From contig WREN01000137.1 in the NCBI GenBank assembly GCA_009779295.1, positions 1-6,411 of the forward strand: DNA of 6,411 nucleotides, in the 5' to 3' direction. Position numbers and translations under genes: made by a program. The notes under the pieces are model-generated. The model did not search any database and was not told the DNA's origin. It saw nothing but the letters and a program-made list of their open reading frames with translations. Each line of letters opens with the position of its first letter. Within the stretch, counting starts at the first letter, position 1. Shown here one piece after another: positions 5,206 to 6,411 of the stretch. This DNA is from Oscillospiraceae bacterium (GTDB taxonomy: Bacteria > Bacillota > Clostridia > Oscillospirales > CAG-272).

Positions 5206-6411
5206 TTACGTATCAATCTCTAAAAATAAATCGTATGACTTCTGCATTGCCGTTTCCGCTTTTTCTCTGTTCGCTTCATATAAAGGCACGAAACTCTTGT
5301 TGTTTTGTACGGCGGCGACTATTTGCCCTACCATTCCGCCCCAATCGAACGATTTGCCTATGTCATATGTTCTGTTATTGAATATTATTTCAAGCATTTC
5401 ACGGCTTTCTTCGTCGCGTAAGAATTTACCCGTGATCGTTACTTCCATATGCGCGTCCTGAACTTCTTTTGAATGATACGCCATAGCTTCAAGGATTATT
5501 CCGGTGCGTTCAATGTTTGTATTAGTAACGGGTATGCTTATACCGTTGCAAGCGTGCGTACCTACGATCATACTGTAATTATCCTGTATTTCATCATACT
5601 TCGGAGCGGGAAATACAGCGAAGTCATCGACCATTTCGCGCAATTCTTTCAATGCAAAAATATTTGTCATAAGCATCATCAGGCGGTTGTCCTTGAGCAT
5701 TACGCGGAATTCTTCCCAACCGTTAATATTCGATTTTATCTTGCTTGCCCATAATATGAAATTGGTATCATTATAGATTTCCGTTAACTTTTCTATTGCG
5801 TTTAATGAGCGTTGATTGCCTACGGTCAGTTGCGGATTACCATCTTTATCAAGCACGGCGATATTTTCGCCGGAAGCGAAATAGAAGAAAAAGCTGCTGC
5901 CATAGTCATTACCGAAAGCAAAAATATCATTGTGGTCTAAGATTCCGTCGCCGTTCAAATCGCGCGTGACCGTTTTACCTGTTTGATGAAAATATTCAAA
6001 CGTCCATTTGCCCTGTTTGATTACGTCATACAAATTGAGTAAATTGTTTTGCTCCAATATAACTTTATTGGCGATAAGACACCAGTTAAGCTCTTCATCG
6101 TCCATACTTATATCGCCGGTTATTGTATAAAGTTTATTATTGAGCGATAACTTTTCGATTATAACATGATCCCACCAAGGATTGGCTAAACTTAAATACG
6201 GAATATCGTTAAGATTATATAATTCATTATTCTGTGCCATTTGGAATGAAGCATCGATATAAGGCGTGACTATATCATATACATCCTCACCTGCCATGAT
6301 GAGTTTCCTTGCTTCCGAAAAAACGTCAGATACTTCTTTATTAACGATCTCAACGCCGTAATCTTCAAGTATTCTCAAATTACGCGCATAAACCGCGTCA
6401 TTGATCGGTTC
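5206..6411 (-). CDS. Extracellular solute-binding protein, copy 1 of the tandem array (N-terminus beyond right edge)
   Basis: The reading frame is open to the window edge. The first visible residues, EPINDAVYARNLRILED, align with residues 92-108 of copy 2, so about 91 residues, including the expected lipoprotein signal, lie outside. The 401 residues seen include NPWWDHVIIEKLSLNNKL, the calcium loop DLNGDGILDHND (codons 5961-5926), ENIAVLDKDGNPQLTVGNQR and the C-terminal VTNTNIERTGIILEAMAYHS; all have counterparts in copy 2. The TTG at 6378 is internal and not a real start, because family sequence continues upstream of it. The stop (TAA 5208-5206) lies 2 nt from the ATG of copy 2. The role is extracellular solute capture for an ABC importer, whose other subunits may lie upstream of the window; that is inference. 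Family assignment is firm, the ligand is unknown. Confidence 0.9.
   Translation of the reverse strand, partial: EPINDAVYARNLRILEDYGVEIVNKEVSDVFSEARKLIMAGEDVYDIVTPYIDASFQMAQNNELYNLNDIPYLSLANPWWDHVIIEKLSLNNKLYTITGDISMDDEELNWCLIANKVILEQNNLLNLYDVIKQGKWTFEYFHQTGKTVTRDLNGDGILDHNDIFAFGNDYGSSFFFYFASGENIAVLDKDGNPQLTVGNQRSLNAIEKLTEIYNDTNFILWASKIKSNINGWEEFRVMLKDNRLMMLMTNIFALKELREMVDDFAVFPAPKYDEIQDNYSMIVGTHACNGISIPVTNTNIERTGIILEAMAYHSKEVQDAHMEVTITGKFLRDEESREMLEIIFNNRTYDIGKSFDWGGMVGQIVAAVQNNKSFVPLYEANREKAETAMQKSYDLFLEIDT

Noticed and set aside
1768..5754. Plus-strand ORFs antisense to the repeat protein and solute-binding genes
   Set aside because: They are shadows of strongly supported minus-strand genes, with no protein family features of their own.
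5206..6378. Start of solute-binding copy 1 at the TTG at 6378
   Set aside because: The frame is open to the window edge and the upstream residues EPINDAVYARN match copy 2, so the true start is outside the window.

Overview
This 6.4-kb window comes from a bacterium, most likely an AT-leaning Bacillota (Clostridia-like). The clues are a YtrA-type GntR repressor paired with an ABC ATPase, strong AGGAGG-type ribosome sites, short Lys-rich lipoprotein signals ending in Cys, and a palindromic miniature repeat of a type I recall from clostridial genomes. That assignment is inference; no rRNA or other phylogenetic marker is present. Every supported gene is on the minus strand, so transcription runs from the high coordinates to the low ones.

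Right part (6411 to 2235): three tandem paralogous extracellular solute-binding lipoproteins. The first is cut by the window edge. They are separated by 2 and 11 nt and are clearly one transcription unit. All three carry an EF-hand/dockerin-like calcium loop (DLNGDG...), a PWW motif and the same C-terminal segment. The upstream two are much closer to each other than to the third. No permease or ATPase for them is visible here.

Middle part (2156 to 807): a compact, translationally coupled trio. It consists of a 233-residue cytoplasmic protein built of roughly 20-residue NGI/GNK repeats (probable beta-solenoid, function unknown), an ECF-type sigma factor overlapping its 3' end, and a 57-residue small ORF that starts in an ATGA overlap with the sigma gene. 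The small ORF ends 5 bp from a 151-bp palindromic MITE-like element (651-801). A 13-bp bidirectional terminator hairpin (600-634) follows.

Left part (579 to 1): a strong promoter (TTGACA, 17 bp, TATTAT) overlapped by a perfect 15-bp inverted repeat drives a YtrA-subfamily GntR repressor. An ABC-transporter ATPase overlaps the repressor by 8 bp and runs off the left edge just after its Walker A motif. This is the classic autoregulated GntR-ABC layout.

The most unusual part is the solenoid protein / ECF sigma / small protein trio, directly downstream of the solute-binding lipoproteins. The sigma factor has no recognisable anti-sigma partner; the solenoid or the small protein could fill that role, but this is a hypothesis.
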